A DNA stretch of 64,000 nucleotides from Pseudomonas viridiflava (GCF_900582195.1 NZ_UTHA01000016.1:94886-158885); one strand, 5' to 3'; shown: positions 27,901 to 40,290, counted from the first letter of the stretch. Notes: generated by a model not told the origin, from the letters alone. Translations and numbers: made by a program.

Positions 27901-29181
27901 ACGTTAAACCTCAGTGGCAACGAAATCACCGACATTCCCGAAGCGATCTTCGATGGCAATCATGCGCAGCTGGTCGCGGGCACTGACTTGTCCGAAAACA
28001 CGCAACTGTCACTGGTTGCACTGCAGCGGCTCAGGTTTTACAGCCGGGTCAATCACTTGCCGGAGGTACTCGGTATCGCCCGCGAAGACATCGAAGGGAT
28101 GATCGATGCGCAAGTGTTTGGCGTCGACGAAAGTGGCGTTTCGGACATGGGCAGTGATGGCGACGATGTCGATGAAGGCGCGGCGGCCTTTGATCCGCAT
28201 GCGCAGATAGCTCCGGTCGAAGAGGTTTCTGATTCGGCCCGGCATATCTCTCCTGCCGCATTGAATACCTGGCTTTCGGACTCGCCAGCGGCATTGGCCG
28301 CAAGCCGAAGCACACTCTGGGCACGGTTGGCGGAAGAACCGAATCATGAGCGCTTTTTTCAGCTGGTGTACCTGTTGCGTCATACCCTTGAATTCCGCCT
28401 CGCACGTGCCGATCTGACTCATCGATTGTGGCGTGTCATGGAAGCAGCCAGCGAAAACACCGAACTGCGCCAATTAATGTTCCATAACGCCGAAACCCAT
28501 GGCGCCTGTCCTGATGGACGGATCCTGACGTTCAGCGAGTTGGAAACTCGCGCGTATGAATATACCGCTCTGCGCGATATTCCCCGTGAGCGCCCGGACC
28601 TGCGTGGTCGGGCCTTGCTCGATCTGACGCGACGGCTGTTTCGCCTGGAGCGGGTCGACAGGCTGGCAGAGGCCGCCGGGCATTTTCAGGACCGAGCGGA
28701 AATCCGTCTGCACTTTCGGATCGGCATGACCCGAGGCTGGCCTGACGGGCTGGAATTACCGGGTCAACCGGAACACGCGCTGTTCGCCACCCCGATTGCC
28801 GGGCAGAGCTTGATCGACGCCCGGGCGGCGGTACTGGCCGATGAAGCGTCAGACCTGTTTCTCGACGATCTGATTTCGCGGGACTATTGGGTCCGTTACC
28901 TGAAGGATCGCCATCCCGACGCATTCGCGGTACTGGAACGCAATGCCACGCGACGTCAGGAAGAAGTCGAGGATGCTCACCCCGACAAACACGTTGATGA
29001 GGCGTCCCGCGAGCGCTATGTGGAAGCGATGAACCGGCTTGAGATTGAGTTGGCGCTGGCTCGCGCGGACAGGCTGAAGGCGTTGTCCCGCAATGAACTG
29101 AAGGTGTTGGCGAAGGTGGTCGTGGATGCGCCACTGCCTGCGCCCTCATCACCCCGACCCGGACCGTCAGGGAGCCAGTGA
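21961..29181 (+). CDS. Giant leucine-rich-repeat protein with C-terminal NEL (E3 ubiquitin ligase) domain
   Basis: This is a 2406-aa protein with no Sec signal. Residues ~1-1150 are of the DUF6543/dermonecrotic-toxin-like type, with a hydrophobic pair around 472-517 (LLTLNLVSMFVPVLGEIMMVVMAG). Leucine-rich repeats occur in three blocks, about 1215-1350, 1540-1690 and 1850-2010 (LQRLDLSHTAIRALPDSL, LRHVDLSNNRIV, LRTLNLSGNEITDIPEAI). The last ~320 residues form a NEL domain with the CxD catalytic motif in GACPDGR (Cys2183, Asp2185). NEL proteins such as IpaH and SspH are secreted and ubiquitinate host proteins. GGAG lies 6 bases before the ATG. No chaperone or secretion gene is adjacent. Confidence 0.88.
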   Translation: MPTHFSPRPDQKTPTRPLATESLHAEYLEGALPQWLIDASAQRKAAIRQAGLLLPQWYTQASALQRKRLDDCFRASLAAQSALDKTMSPLKDIDAFARPILIRALKKHYKVDVDVDKTLLSLRRPMALGIFSIEVGSFEVLSLTLLQAAMHNFELSECLPGAFHDSSGFEEETAPGEYAPVKVNLSVTNFLRLCRSLDIGARYQAHLKAFFHTTNPVMADTLRTQFIASQKASLRAAAEQALLTMDIRPQDHAMILSVIAGEKHPVMGAKQVWFADLGLMRQRLVGCIAFLIGSERRASEAVILYVPHDPEHPLKRYTGAQMEETFKRLFTARDAQSAKSPEPTAYQRFFSQFLPYDKRSYYFSQFVRESADTPLDFYNTLWRRVPEAFSPVFPFTHIRELPPEHPWMEPEPDPYIGISIMPLNERDPWAKNSDLWARLYEQHRDKVLADARSHAVPSKDVDARERDARLAALLQIGLLTLNLVSMFVPVLGEIMMVVMAGQLLYETFEGAVEWSEGDKHAAKAHLVDVAENLALIGAMSAGGALLDKLTAVAPEPVIEEMHPVTLPDGETRLWKPDLSGYEQEITLHDAVGPDALGQYRLNGKTYIRQGDKVYEQLIDPSTSQWRIKHPVESNAYQPVLEHNGRGAWRQTLEQPMRWSRLTLLRRMGHVTDGFSDETLLTLADISGVSESSLRKMHLDHAPAPPALRDAMRLFKADAEAAQIVEQLRGAAPLDTRYLNALPLVTDMPRWPYDRVLEIFSAPDMSGLPTRYGAEKLVPGVSSKPAIQLTRAQVLNGELPARILATLEENEISYLLGRDTAQFRPGRPEALGRQLADHVATRQASLVDDLYRGAEPVNPHLRILQRETPGLSDAAAQDVLDHATPAELTRLQSRGRAPLKMLEEARWYARQGRQVRSFAGLHSENLLSADSRRLALHTLARLPGWPQTLRLEIREGSLSGALLDSLGETVAPNRKYLIKEGPFYRAFNERGEPLNGTTRQGESFYRAIMRVLPDEEASALGLSDDSQSHELQRKVIESARTHRDELAQLLTPQAKSFKAPTRVSATLSGYYASGRGTGLRPSLLVRVTELYPGPRQAEAFLDQHRGLSDRQIYSLLQARRREWEGLNTALEQWQAGPSGSEAAQGRLHVAQALREAWRNAPLAEQHPEAARLSLVCDEPLPALTNAFLHVRELSVAGNGLTDGNANAFLARFPEVTHLAIGNMERGIDYLASRTRPLTSLPSAVGQMPRLVSLRFSSHAPALAADFPASLGALTSLETLHIDYAGFDARSLHALDLGALRRLRSVRIDAPYALWEWPASVERLEQLQRLDLSHTAIRALPDSLYSGQERLWAGLSLDWGALAPAQFMRAYEYVRNYSGELGHLVDLNQMVSQYCRAELDFMATLPDLHDPLPASFDAAWVTPEARMTAIARLRAEHDAIFAQFYLPANAEGMRFAGLRWQWATGRNAATLRALKRSWNAALRQHYGVPGDIATFELPEPGVGLIEYPSTQNVVELPRLPAGSFTHIRTLRLRQLDVPAAQARAFVRGFSATENLILSGNTFAELPFAATDLPSLRHVDLSNNRIVVTPAVQAQFNGLRRLGRLNLQGNPLGQLDVSAMRQLQALNLRATDLRAWPAGAESLERLYWLDLRENAIASLSPQALADPNALMKVNLSGNAFSPEGEVALNTALQRIEQANGLSDGTLRRFAGEPVPADTLPRQSAWTLTELLLALPERVAVSPGEAGRVTQLQSLHPSVSQERAVQILQNLRQTGLTDGQIDAQISQWHQHCEGLTRQLNDWLYTRGAPAGERRVSAQSRSRAALRIREAWLAGLSHNPGEEGLILNLSGLQTGDMPGLAVPLPGVTMLDVSGVGMTGAGASSFLQGFASLRRLIISGNELLTVPESVLHMNQLQRLDMQYCDLFSASSVYPLLGGGRLRWLDLSYNDLHAFDPPAFGAIHTLDLRYNELADWPSGVLDAPNLRTLNLSGNEITDIPEAIFDGNHAQLVAGTDLSENTQLSLVALQRLRFYSRVNHLPEVLGIAREDIEGMIDAQVFGVDESGVSDMGSDGDDVDEGAAAFDPHAQIAPVEEVSDSARHISPAALNTWLSDSPAALAASRSTLWARLAEEPNHERFFQLVYLLRHTLEFRLARADLTHRLWRVMEAASENTELRQLMFHNAETHGACPDGRILTFSELETRAYEYTALRDIPRERPDLRGRALLDLTRRLFRLERVDRLAEAAGHFQDRAEIRLHFRIGMTRGWPDGLELPGQPEHALFATPIAGQSLIDARAAVLADEASDLFLDDLISRDYWVRYLKDRHPDAFAVLERNATRRQEEVEDAHPDKHVDEASRERYVEAMNRLEIELALARADRLKALSRNELKVLAKVVVDAPLPAPSSPRPGPSGSQ

Positions 29182-29191
29182 GGGGTGGCGC

Positions 29192-29219
29192 GGATCTGAG
29201 AGCGGGCGCTCTCAGATCC
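29192..29219. terminator. Hairpin between convergent genes
   Basis: The perfect 12-bp stem GGATCTGAGAGC / GCTCTCAGATCC has a 4-nt loop and lies between the NEL gene and the convergent metH. No T-run follows on either strand, so it may be a weak or Rho-assisted terminator or an RNA 3' end stabiliser. Confidence 0.6.
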
Positions 29220-29227
29220 TGGGCGTT

Positions 29228-32938
<3,711 letters not shown>

Positions 32939-33092
32939 TTGGACTACTCGGAAAGACCATTACGAAGGAGCGGGATCATAGCAAACCTGTGCGCTTTTAG
33001 AGCATGTGGGGCTTTTGCATGAATATCGCTCATGTTGGTACGAGCGTCATACTGTAGAATCGCGGCGGTTTTTAACAATCGGGATCAGCAGC

Positions 33093-35399
33093 ATGTCTTA
33101 CCGCGTCATTGGTTTTGTGTTGCTGTTTCTCAGCTGGGGCGCCGTGGCGCAAGAGCCAGCGACTGCACCGGCCATTTCTCCTTCGATTTCGTACGTCCGC
33201 GACATCCAGCCAATTTTCACCGAGAAGTGCGTGGCCTGCCACGCCTGCTACGACTCGGCCTGCCAGTTGAATTTGGGCAGCGGCGAGGGCGCGGCCCGTG
33301 GCGCGAGCAAGATGCCGGTCTATGATGGCGAGCGCAGGCAAGCGGCACCGACCACGCGCCTGTTCTACGACGCCTTTGGCAAACGTGCCTGGCAGCAGAA
33401 AGACTTCTATTCGGTGCTCGATGCCCAGGGCAGTCAGGCGGCGTTGATGGCGCGGATGCTCGAACTGGGGCACAAGACGCCGCTGACGCCCAACGCCAAA
33501 CTCCCGGAAGAGATTGTGCTGGGCCTGAACCGCGAGAACCTCTGCGCGATGCCTGCCGAATTTGAGGGTTATGCCGGCGCTCATCCTAAAGAAGGCATGC
33601 CGCTAGCGGTGACCGGGCTGACCGATCAGCAATATCAGACGTTGCAGCGTTGGCTGGCCTCGGGTGCGCCGATTGACGAGCAAGGTCTGGCGCCGAGCGC
33701 CAAAGAGGCGCTGCAAATCGTCCAGTGGGAAAATCTGCTCAACACTCCCGGCGCGCGGCAAAGTCTGGTCGGCCGCTGGTTGTACGAGCACTGGTACCTC
33801 GCGCACATCTACTTCAAGGACGGTGAGCCGGGGCATTACTTCCAGTGGGTGCGTTCGCGCACGCCGACCGGGCAGCCGATCGACCTGATCGCCACGCGTC
33901 GCCCCAACGATGATCCGGGCACTCAGGTGTATTACCGTTTGTGGCCGGTGCAGGGCGTGATTGTGCATAAAACCCACATCACCTATCCGCTGAGCGCGGC
34001 AAAAATGGCGCGGGTGAAAAGCCTGTTCTACAGCGGCAACTGGCAGGTCAATGCCTTGCCGGGTTACGGCCCACAGAGCCGCGCCAATCCGTTTGCCACG
34101 TTTGAAGCGATTCCGGCGCAGGCGCGTTACCAGTTCATGCTCGACAACGCCGAATACTTCGTGCGCACTTTTATTCGCGGCCCGGTGTGCCGTGGCCAGA
34201 TCGCAACCGACGTGATCCGCGACAACTTCTGGGCACTGTTCCAGGCGCCGGAGCACGACCTCTATATCACCGACCCGAACTATCGTGGCCAGGCCACGCC
34301 ATTACTGGCCATGCCGGGGCAGAACGACGATGTCGGCAGCGTTTTGAGCCTGTGGCACAACTACCGCAACAAACGTAACGAGTACGAAGCGCTGCGCCGC
34401 GACAGTTACGCCGATGTGCCCGCGCCGAGCTGGTCGACGTTGTGGGCCGGCAACGACAACGCATTGCTGAGCATTTTCCGCCACTTCGACAGCGCTTCGG
34501 TCACCAAAGGCCTGATCGGCGAGGTGCCGCAGACGATGTGGCTGTTCGACTATCCGCTGCTCGAGCGCACCTATTACCAGTTGGCGGTCAACTTCGATGT
34601 GTTCGGCAACGTCTCCCATCAGGCGCAAACCCGCCTGTATTTCGACCTGATCCGCAACGGCGCCGAGCAGAACTTCCTGCGCCTGATGCCCGCCGATTCC
34701 CGCGAGGATTACCTCGATGATTGGTACCAGAGCAGCGGCCAGTTCAAGATGTGGCTCGATTACGAGGCGATTGACAACGACAAACCCACTGCGCTGAAAC
34801 TCGACGAGAAGGATCCGAAATACGACTTCGCCATGCAGTTGCTGGCGCGCTACGGCGATCTCAATGTGCGGCCTGACCCGATCAACCGATGCGCTGGCGC
34901 TTACTGCTCACGGCCGAATATCGACCCGGCACTGCAAAATGCCGAACAGGCGTTGAGCCATCTGACCTCACGCCCGGCGGCTGGCTTGAGGGTCATCGAC
35001 CAATTACCGGAAGCGACAATGCTGCGCATTGAAACCGCCGGCGGAAAACGCGAGGTCTACAGCCTGCTGCGCAATCGCGCGCACAGCAACGTCGCGTTCC
35101 TGCTCGGTGAGTCGCTGCGCTATCAGCCCGGGCTGGACACGCTGACCATTTACCCGGGCGTGCTCAGCAGTTACCCGAATTTCATCTTCAATGTGCCGGC
35201 CGATCAGGTGCCTGAATTTGTCGATGCAATGGAAAATGCCAAAGATTCCAACCGCTTCGAGAAAATCGTCGAACGTTGGGGGATCCGCCGCAGTCATCCG
35301 CAATTCTGGTTCTATTTCCACGATCTGAGCCAGTACCTGCACGAAACCGACCCGGTGGAAGAGGGCGTGCTGGATATGAACCGCTACGAGAATCTTTGA
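33093..35399 (+). CDS. cti: Fatty acid cis/trans isomerase
   Basis: This 768-aa periplasmic protein starts at the ATG at 33093 (MSYRVIGFVLLFLSWGAVAQ, signal peptide cut after VAQ). A c-type heme site CVACH (followed by ACYDSACQ) lies near residue 48, as in Cti of Pseudomonas. Cti converts cis-unsaturated membrane fatty acids to trans in response to solvents and heat, without de novo synthesis. Length and text (LVGRWLYEHWYLAHIYF, RGPVCRGQIATDVIRDNFW) fit the family throughout. It is monocistronic, and divergent from metH with 154 bp between starts. Confidence 0.95.
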   Translation: MSYRVIGFVLLFLSWGAVAQEPATAPAISPSISYVRDIQPIFTEKCVACHACYDSACQLNLGSGEGAARGASKMPVYDGERRQAAPTTRLFYDAFGKRAWQQKDFYSVLDAQGSQAALMARMLELGHKTPLTPNAKLPEEIVLGLNRENLCAMPAEFEGYAGAHPKEGMPLAVTGLTDQQYQTLQRWLASGAPIDEQGLAPSAKEALQIVQWENLLNTPGARQSLVGRWLYEHWYLAHIYFKDGEPGHYFQWVRSRTPTGQPIDLIATRRPNDDPGTQVYYRLWPVQGVIVHKTHITYPLSAAKMARVKSLFYSGNWQVNALPGYGPQSRANPFATFEAIPAQARYQFMLDNAEYFVRTFIRGPVCRGQIATDVIRDNFWALFQAPEHDLYITDPNYRGQATPLLAMPGQNDDVGSVLSLWHNYRNKRNEYEALRRDSYADVPAPSWSTLWAGNDNALLSIFRHFDSASVTKGLIGEVPQTMWLFDYPLLERTYYQLAVNFDVFGNVSHQAQTRLYFDLIRNGAEQNFLRLMPADSREDYLDDWYQSSGQFKMWLDYEAIDNDKPTALKLDEKDPKYDFAMQLLARYGDLNVRPDPINRCAGAYCSRPNIDPALQNAEQALSHLTSRPAAGLRVIDQLPEATMLRIETAGGKREVYSLLRNRAHSNVAFLLGESLRYQPGLDTLTIYPGVLSSYPNFIFNVPADQVPEFVDAMENAKDSNRFEKIVERWGIRRSHPQFWFYFHDLSQYLHETDPVEEGVLDMNRYENL

Positions 35400-35445
35400 T
35401 CGTTTGAAACAGGCCGACTGTCATAGCTTCAGGCAACACACAAAT

Positions 35446-35542
35446 CCCCTGTGGGAGCTAGCCTGCCCGCGAAGGCGGAGTGTCAGGCACCGAATATATT
35501 GAATGTGCCGTCGCTTTCGCGAGCAGGCTCGCTCCCACAGGG
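35446..35542. repeat. REP doublet between cti and acyltransferase
   Basis: Inverted arms CCCTGTGGGAGCTAGCCTGC and GCAGGCTCGCTCCCACAGGG (with small differences) are separated by about 50 bp. The element is the same family as at 44558 and lies entirely between genes here. Confidence 0.9.
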
Positions 35543-35579
35543 TGAAAGGGTGTTTTTGGACGTGTGATCGGGAGCTGTG

Positions 35580-36602
35580 ATGTTGATTTCAGTGCAAGCC
35601 TTACGTGCGCTTGCCGCGTGGACGGTGGTTTGCCACCACTTCATGCAGATTTTCTTCGACTTCAAGGCGCGCGGCCCGATTGGTCAGTTGTTCATCGACA
35701 AAGGCGCGGTCGGGGTCGACATCTTTTTTGTCATCAGCGGTCTGGTGATTTTCCTCTCGACCGAAAACAAACCGCTGCCGCCGGCGCGCTTTTTGCTGTA
35801 CCGCCTGTTCCGCATCGTCCCGGCGTATTGGCTGTACACGCTGCTGATGGCGTTGCTGGTGGTGTTCGCCCAGCCTTTGCTGCCGGATCAAACCGTGGAC
35901 TGGGGCCATCTGCTGCTGTCGTTGCTGTTCATTCCTATCGAGAACCCCGGTGGCTACGGCCTCTATCCGACGTTGAACGTCGGCTGGACGCTGAATTACG
36001 AAATACTTTTCTATGTACTGTTTGCCTGGGCGCTGCTGTTTCGCCTGCAGGTGCGCCTGTTGGTGGTCGCCGCGTTGCTGTTTGCCGTGTGTCAGGCCTG
36101 GACCGGGTTTGGCTGGGTCAGCGCGTTTTATCGTTCGGACATCGTTTACGAGTTTCTGCTCGGGATCGGCATCGGCATGCTCTATCGCCGTGGCTGGGTC
36201 GGTGCGGGACTTTGGCTGCCGCTGTCTGCCATCGTCGCGGCACTGCTGACGATCTATCACTTGCCGCCGGCGCCGAGGCTGCTCAACTGGGGTGTGCCCA
36301 GCGCGGTGCTGGTCACGGCGTGTATTTCCCTTGAGCGTTATGTCGAGCGCAATCGCGTGCTCAAGCTGCTCGGCGATTGCTCGTATTCGGTGTACCTGAT
36401 GCACGTGCTGGTGCTGTCCGCCGGCGGTTATCTGGCCCGACGCTACGGTATCGATCCGTATCTGATGTTTATGCTCTGTGTGCTGGCCATCGGCGTCGGC
36501 TCCTGGTTGAGCTACGAATGGGTGGAAAAGCGCAGCTATCGCTGGCTCAAGGCGCGAATTGACGACGCGCCTGACGAGAATCTTTCCCGACAAAAATACT
36601 AG
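35580..36602 (+). CDS. Membrane-bound acyltransferase (acyltransferase-3 family)
   Basis: This 340-aa integral membrane protein has about ten transmembrane helices. The family motifs are LRALAAWTVVCHHF (catalytic His region) and FFVISGLVIF. The C-terminal segment LKLLGDCSYSVYLMHVLVL is also typical. Members move acetyl or other acyl groups onto cell-surface sugars. No glycan genes are near, so the acceptor is unknown. I chose the ATG at 35580, 5 bases after GGGAG; the GTG one codon earlier is too close to that site. Confidence 0.9.
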   Translation: MLISVQALRALAAWTVVCHHFMQIFFDFKARGPIGQLFIDKGAVGVDIFFVISGLVIFLSTENKPLPPARFLLYRLFRIVPAYWLYTLLMALLVVFAQPLLPDQTVDWGHLLLSLLFIPIENPGGYGLYPTLNVGWTLNYEILFYVLFAWALLFRLQVRLLVVAALLFAVCQAWTGFGWVSAFYRSDIVYEFLLGIGIGMLYRRGWVGAGLWLPLSAIVAALLTIYHLPPAPRLLNWGVPSAVLVTACISLERYVERNRVLKLLGDCSYSVYLMHVLVLSAGGYLARRYGIDPYLMFMLCVLAIGVGSWLSYEWVEKRSYRWLKARIDDAPDENLSRQKY

Positions 36603-37244
<642 letters not shown>

Positions 37245-37263
37245 GGCGTTCGCTGCGGACATG

Positions 37264-37294
37264 AAAAACGGCGCCCCGTGAGCGCCGTTTTTTT
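37264..37294. terminator. Terminator after nfuA
   Basis: The stem AACGGCGC / GCGCCGTT with a 7-nt loop is followed by TTTTTT on the plus strand and preceded by AAAA. It can serve the convergent cobM transcript too. Confidence 0.92.
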
Positions 37295-37315
37295 ATGCCT
37301 CAAATTCAAAAAAGC

Positions 37316-37396
37316 CTTCGCGAGCAGACTCGCTCCCACCTTGATCGTTCCCACGCTCTGCGTGGGAATGCAGTCCGGGACGCTCCGCGTTCCATT
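37316..37396. repeat. Composite of two REP families
   Basis: A single arm CGCGAGCAGACTCGCTCCCAC is followed directly by the GTTCCCACGCTCTGCGTGGGAA palindrome and GGGACGCTCCGCGTTCC. Two different dispersed repeats therefore lie back to back between convergent nfuA and cobM. Confidence 0.8.
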
Positions 37397-38143
37397 TCAC
37401 GGTCTGTACAAATGCGCATGCCCGGCGCGATACAGCGATGACTCGCTAAACACCTCACTGCCCAAAACGCGCCCAACCAGAATCAACGCCGTACGCCGAA
37501 ACCCTTTGGCCTCGACCTTCCCGGCGATATCCGCCAGCGTCCCCACCACCCAATCCTGATCCGGCCACGTCGCCCGGTGAATCACCGCAATCGGGCAGTC
37601 CGCGCCGTAATGCGGCAGCAGTTCCGCGAGAATCTTCTGCAGATGGTTGACCCCCAGATGAATCGCCATCGTCGCACCATGCTGCGCCAGACTGCCGAGT
37701 TCTTCACCTGCCGGCATCGCGGTTTTATCGGCATATCTCGTTAGAATCACGCTTTGCGAGACGTCTGGAAGGGTCAGTTCCGCGCCAAGCAAAGCCGCAC
37801 ACGCTGCCGTCGCCGTCACACCGGGAATGATCTCGAACGCAATATTCAGCTCGCGCAGATAACGGATCTGCTCGCCGATCGCGCCATACAGGCTCGGATC
37901 GCCAGAGTGCACGCGCGCCACATCCTGACCTCTGGCATGCGCGGTCTTGATCAAATCGATGATTTGTTCAAGGTGCAGCTCAGCGCTGTTGACCACCGTC
38001 TCGGCCTGATGACCATCGAGCACCGCCGCCGGAACCAGCGAGCCTGCATAGATGATCACCGGGCAACTGCGAATCAGTCGCTGGCCTTTGACAGTGATCA
38101 ATTCCGGGTCGCCGGGGCCGGCGCCGATGAAGTAGACAGTCAT
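37397..38143 (-). CDS. cobM: Precorrin-4 C11-methyltransferase
   Basis: This 248-aa tetrapyrrole methylase starts at the ATG at 38143 (MTVYFIGAGPGDPELITVKG, the AdoMet-binding GAGPGD motif) and contains VHSGDPSLYGAIGEQ and PGVTATAACAALLGAELTLP, as in CobM. It methylates precorrin-4 at C11 in the aerobic cobalamin pathway. It is the last gene of the cbtB-cbtA-cobE-cobM unit under a cobalamin riboswitch. An in-frame ATG farther upstream (38191) lacks homology to the family start. Confidence 0.95.
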   Translation of the reverse strand: MTVYFIGAGPGDPELITVKGQRLIRSCPVIIYAGSLVPAAVLDGHQAETVVNSAELHLEQIIDLIKTAHARGQDVARVHSGDPSLYGAIGEQIRYLRELNIAFEIIPGVTATAACAALLGAELTLPDVSQSVILTRYADKTAMPAGEELGSLAQHGATMAIHLGVNHLQKILAELLPHYGADCPIAVIHRATWPDQDWVVGTLADIAGKVEAKGFRRTALILVGRVLGSEVFSESSLYRAGHAHLYRP

Positions 38144-38224
38144 CGTTGAATCCTGAGTAAAAGAGGGCATTACCGCGTTGCAGATGAGCAACGCTCATGA
38201 TCAATGGCGGGGATTATCGGGACT

Positions 38225-38638
38225 TTACGCTGCGCCGGCCAATGCCAACGTGGCCTGAGCGTATTTTTGCCGGGAAATCAGCAGTTTTGCCGGGGCCTGA
38301 ATTAACTGTTCAGCGAGGGCCAGCGCGGCACTTTCGGCCACGCCGTAGCAACCGGTGCGTTCGTAGGCGATCTGCGAATGGTGACTGAGTCGTTGCTGGT
38401 AACTGGCCAATTCTTCGCTGCTGAAGTACAGCAAGGGCAGGGCCAGTTGTGCGGCAAGTTCTTGCAGGCCTGGCTCGTCGCGCTTCAAGTCGATGCTGGC
38501 CAACGCTTTCACCGCCTCAAGTTCAATGCGATGCGCCTGTAACGCTTGATCGAGTAACGCACGCAGCGTGCTGGCCGGGCAGCCGCGCTGGCAGCCCAGG
38601 CCGATCACGAAGGTCGGCACTGCGCGGTCATCGGTCAT
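38225..38638 (-). CDS. cobE: Cobalamin biosynthesis protein CobE (CbiG C-terminal-like)
   Basis: This is a 137-aa protein starting at the ATG at 38638, which overlaps the cbtA stop (ATGA). It shows the CobE/CbiG_C features GLGCQRGCP near the N-terminus, ASIDLKRDEPGLQELA, and CYGVAESAAL near the C-terminus. CobE is needed for cobalamin synthesis in P. denitrificans-type pathways, perhaps as a carrier or cofactor of precorrin steps. It sits between the putative cobalt transporter and cobM. Confidence 0.92.
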   Translation of the reverse strand: MTDDRAVPTFVIGLGCQRGCPASTLRALLDQALQAHRIELEAVKALASIDLKRDEPGLQELAAQLALPLLYFSSEELASYQQRLSHHSQIAYERTGCYGVAESAALALAEQLIQAPAKLLISRQKYAQATLALAGAA

Positions 38639-39336
38639 GCGTGGTATGGGCCATCGCTTTTGCGGCGGAACAACCAGGCGCTGATCAGGCCCAGGGCCAG
38701 CCAGAACGCTACGTTGGTCAACTGCGAAGCGATTTTGAACTGGGCTTCCAATGCCTCGGGGGCGAGCATTGAATGCACTTGCGGCTGTGGCGCGCCAATC
38801 ACGTGCGGCACCGCGAGGATGGCCACACCGAGGATCTTCATCAGCCAGTGACGGCTGAACGCGATCAGCGACAGACCGACAGCGGTCGACGCGGCAGTGC
38901 CGATCCACCAGATCTGTCGCGAGGCCAGATCAGCGGCGGCAGTGCCCGGCAATTCAGGTGGCAGGCCCATCGTCGGTGCCAGGACGAATGTCGCGTAACC
39001 GGCCAGACCCCAGAGCAGGCCTTGCGAGGTTTTGGTCGGCGCACGCAGGGTGTAAAGACCCGCGAGCATCAGAGCAAAACCGACAGCCACCACCAGATTG
39101 CCACCCGTGGTCGAGACTACGCGCTGCCAGCCGTCTTCCGGCTCCCAGGCTTCGGCGTCGTGGGTGTGCGCAGCGGTGCCGGTGGCGTGCTCGTGAACTT
39201 CGGCAACCGGTTCGGCTTTTTCGAAGGTTTCTGCCTGAAGAATCAGCGGGGATACCCAGAAGCTTTGCAGCAGGGTCAGGAGCAGGGCGGCCAGCAGGCC
39301 GGTGAAACCTGCGGTTTGCGCAATACGCTTGATCAT
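38635..39336 (-). CDS. cbtA: Cobalt transporter subunit CbtA
   Basis: This 233-aa membrane protein has about five transmembrane segments and a His-rich periplasmic-type loop (EVHEHATGTAAHTHDAEAW). CbtA proteins are predicted cobalt importers, defined by co-occurrence with B12 riboswitches. The start at 39336 (MIKRIAQTAGFTGLLAALLLTLLQ) follows cbtB by 11 bp. The Met 7 codons upstream overlaps cbtB and lacks family-like text. Cobalt delivered here would feed CobN. Confidence 0.92.
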   Translation of the reverse strand: MIKRIAQTAGFTGLLAALLLTLLQSFWVSPLILQAETFEKAEPVAEVHEHATGTAAHTHDAEAWEPEDGWQRVVSTTGGNLVVAVGFALMLAGLYTLRAPTKTSQGLLWGLAGYATFVLAPTMGLPPELPGTAAADLASRQIWWIGTAASTAVGLSLIAFSRHWLMKILGVAILAVPHVIGAPQPQVHSMLAPEALEAQFKIASQLTNVAFWLALGLISAWLFRRKSDGPYHA

Positions 39337-39347
39337 GTCGGCAGGTC

Positions 39348-39545
39348 TCAGTGGCACGGGAACGCGGCGCTGTGGCGGGTATCGTGGGCGGCGTTGTGCA
39401 CCGCTTCGATGTGCGAGAAACCGGCGAAATAGACCAGGCTGGCACCGAGGATCGACGCAAAGATCGCGGCGGTCAGGCGTTGGCTCAGGGTGGTGGTGCT
39501 GGAAATTTTGTCCGTGTTGCTGCCGGTGCTGCTGATGATCGACAT
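39348..39545 (-). CDS. cbtB: Cobalt transporter subunit CbtB
   Basis: This is a 65-aa protein. A Ser/Thr-rich N-terminus is followed by one transmembrane helix (LTAAIFASILGASLVYFAGF) and a His-rich tail (HIEAVHNAAHDTRHSAAFPCH) that is the CbtB hallmark and likely binds metal. The ATG at 39545 has AGAGGGA upstream and is the first start after the cobalamin riboswitch, so its translation or transcription is directly B12-controlled. Confidence 0.92.
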   Translation of the reverse strand: MSIISSTGSNTDKISSTTTLSQRLTAAIFASILGASLVYFAGFSHIEAVHNAAHDTRHSAAFPCH

Positions 39546-39683
39546 GGCGCTTCCCTCTGGAGTGTCAGCGGGTGATTTGAGCGCATGAAAACCCCTGCGG
39601 GTCGGGCTCGCAGAGGTTCGAACAGCGCCCGCCCACCGCGGGTTTGTTATGTTCAGCGACGCACAAATGCGGGCTGTGTGTTG

Positions 39684-39876
39684 CGGGCCGGTCTCCGGGC
39701 TCACGAGGGGTTGGCGTCTGGCCGACCAGCAAGCGTCACCTTCCCATGCCTTGCTGACACAGTGGTTTTGACGCTTCGCTCGCTTACCGTTGCGGGGGCA
39801 GCACCGGACTGACATGGGCTTGAGTAAAGCACATGATTCACCGGTTTCCCGTTTCACCCTGTGAAGGGCACCCGTA
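39684..39876 (-). ncRNA. Cobalamin riboswitch for cbtB-cbtA-cobE-cobM
   Basis: Read on the minus strand, the element shows GGGAAACCGGTGAA, then CCGGTGCTGCCCCCGCAACGGTAAG, then GGGAAGGTGACGCT. It ends with the B12 box AGCCCGGAGACCGGCC (39686-39701). These are the conserved cobalamin riboswitch blocks in the right order. It lies 140 bp upstream of cbtB and should switch the operon off when cobalamin is plentiful. Confidence 0.96.
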
Positions 39877-39927
39877 ACAAGGTGTGTAGGAGAGCATGGG
39901 TTGGGGATTTTAGTCAATTTGTGGGGG

Positions 39928-40220
39928 GCTGATCCGTTGCTGCGGGTGTTGCTGGTTACGGTTTCGCCCTTACGGCGACTCACTTTTTTTCAAACGCCAA
40001 AAAAAGTAAGCAAAAAACGCTTGCTCCTACGTGCGGCCCGCTCGCTGGGGCTCGGGGTTCCTTCGCTGCGGGATCGATCCGGGCGCAGCGTCTACGGTTT
40101 GCTTCGCTGCACCTCCTCCCGCTGTGTTTGGCTTCGCCAAACGGTCGCTGCGCTCCCACGCCCGGATCAATCCCTCCACTCAGCCTTCCGACGTCGCCCG
40201 TGGATCAAGATCAAGAGCAG
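39928..40220. repeat. Left copy of a large dispersed repeat
   Basis: This non-coding sequence includes TCCGTTGCTGCGGGTGTTGC, a TTTCAAACGCCAAAAA block, and TACGGTTTGCTTCGCTGCACC. The same blocks occur in reverse orientation at 40446-40765 with moderate divergence. Short open frames across it differ between the copies and have no start signals, so I do not call a gene. Confidence 0.75.
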
Positions 40221-40290
40221 GTGAGCTGACACTCGGCCTATTGAGTGGTGAAGAGCGCGGGTGGTCGGCTTTGGATTTGTGGTGGATTTT

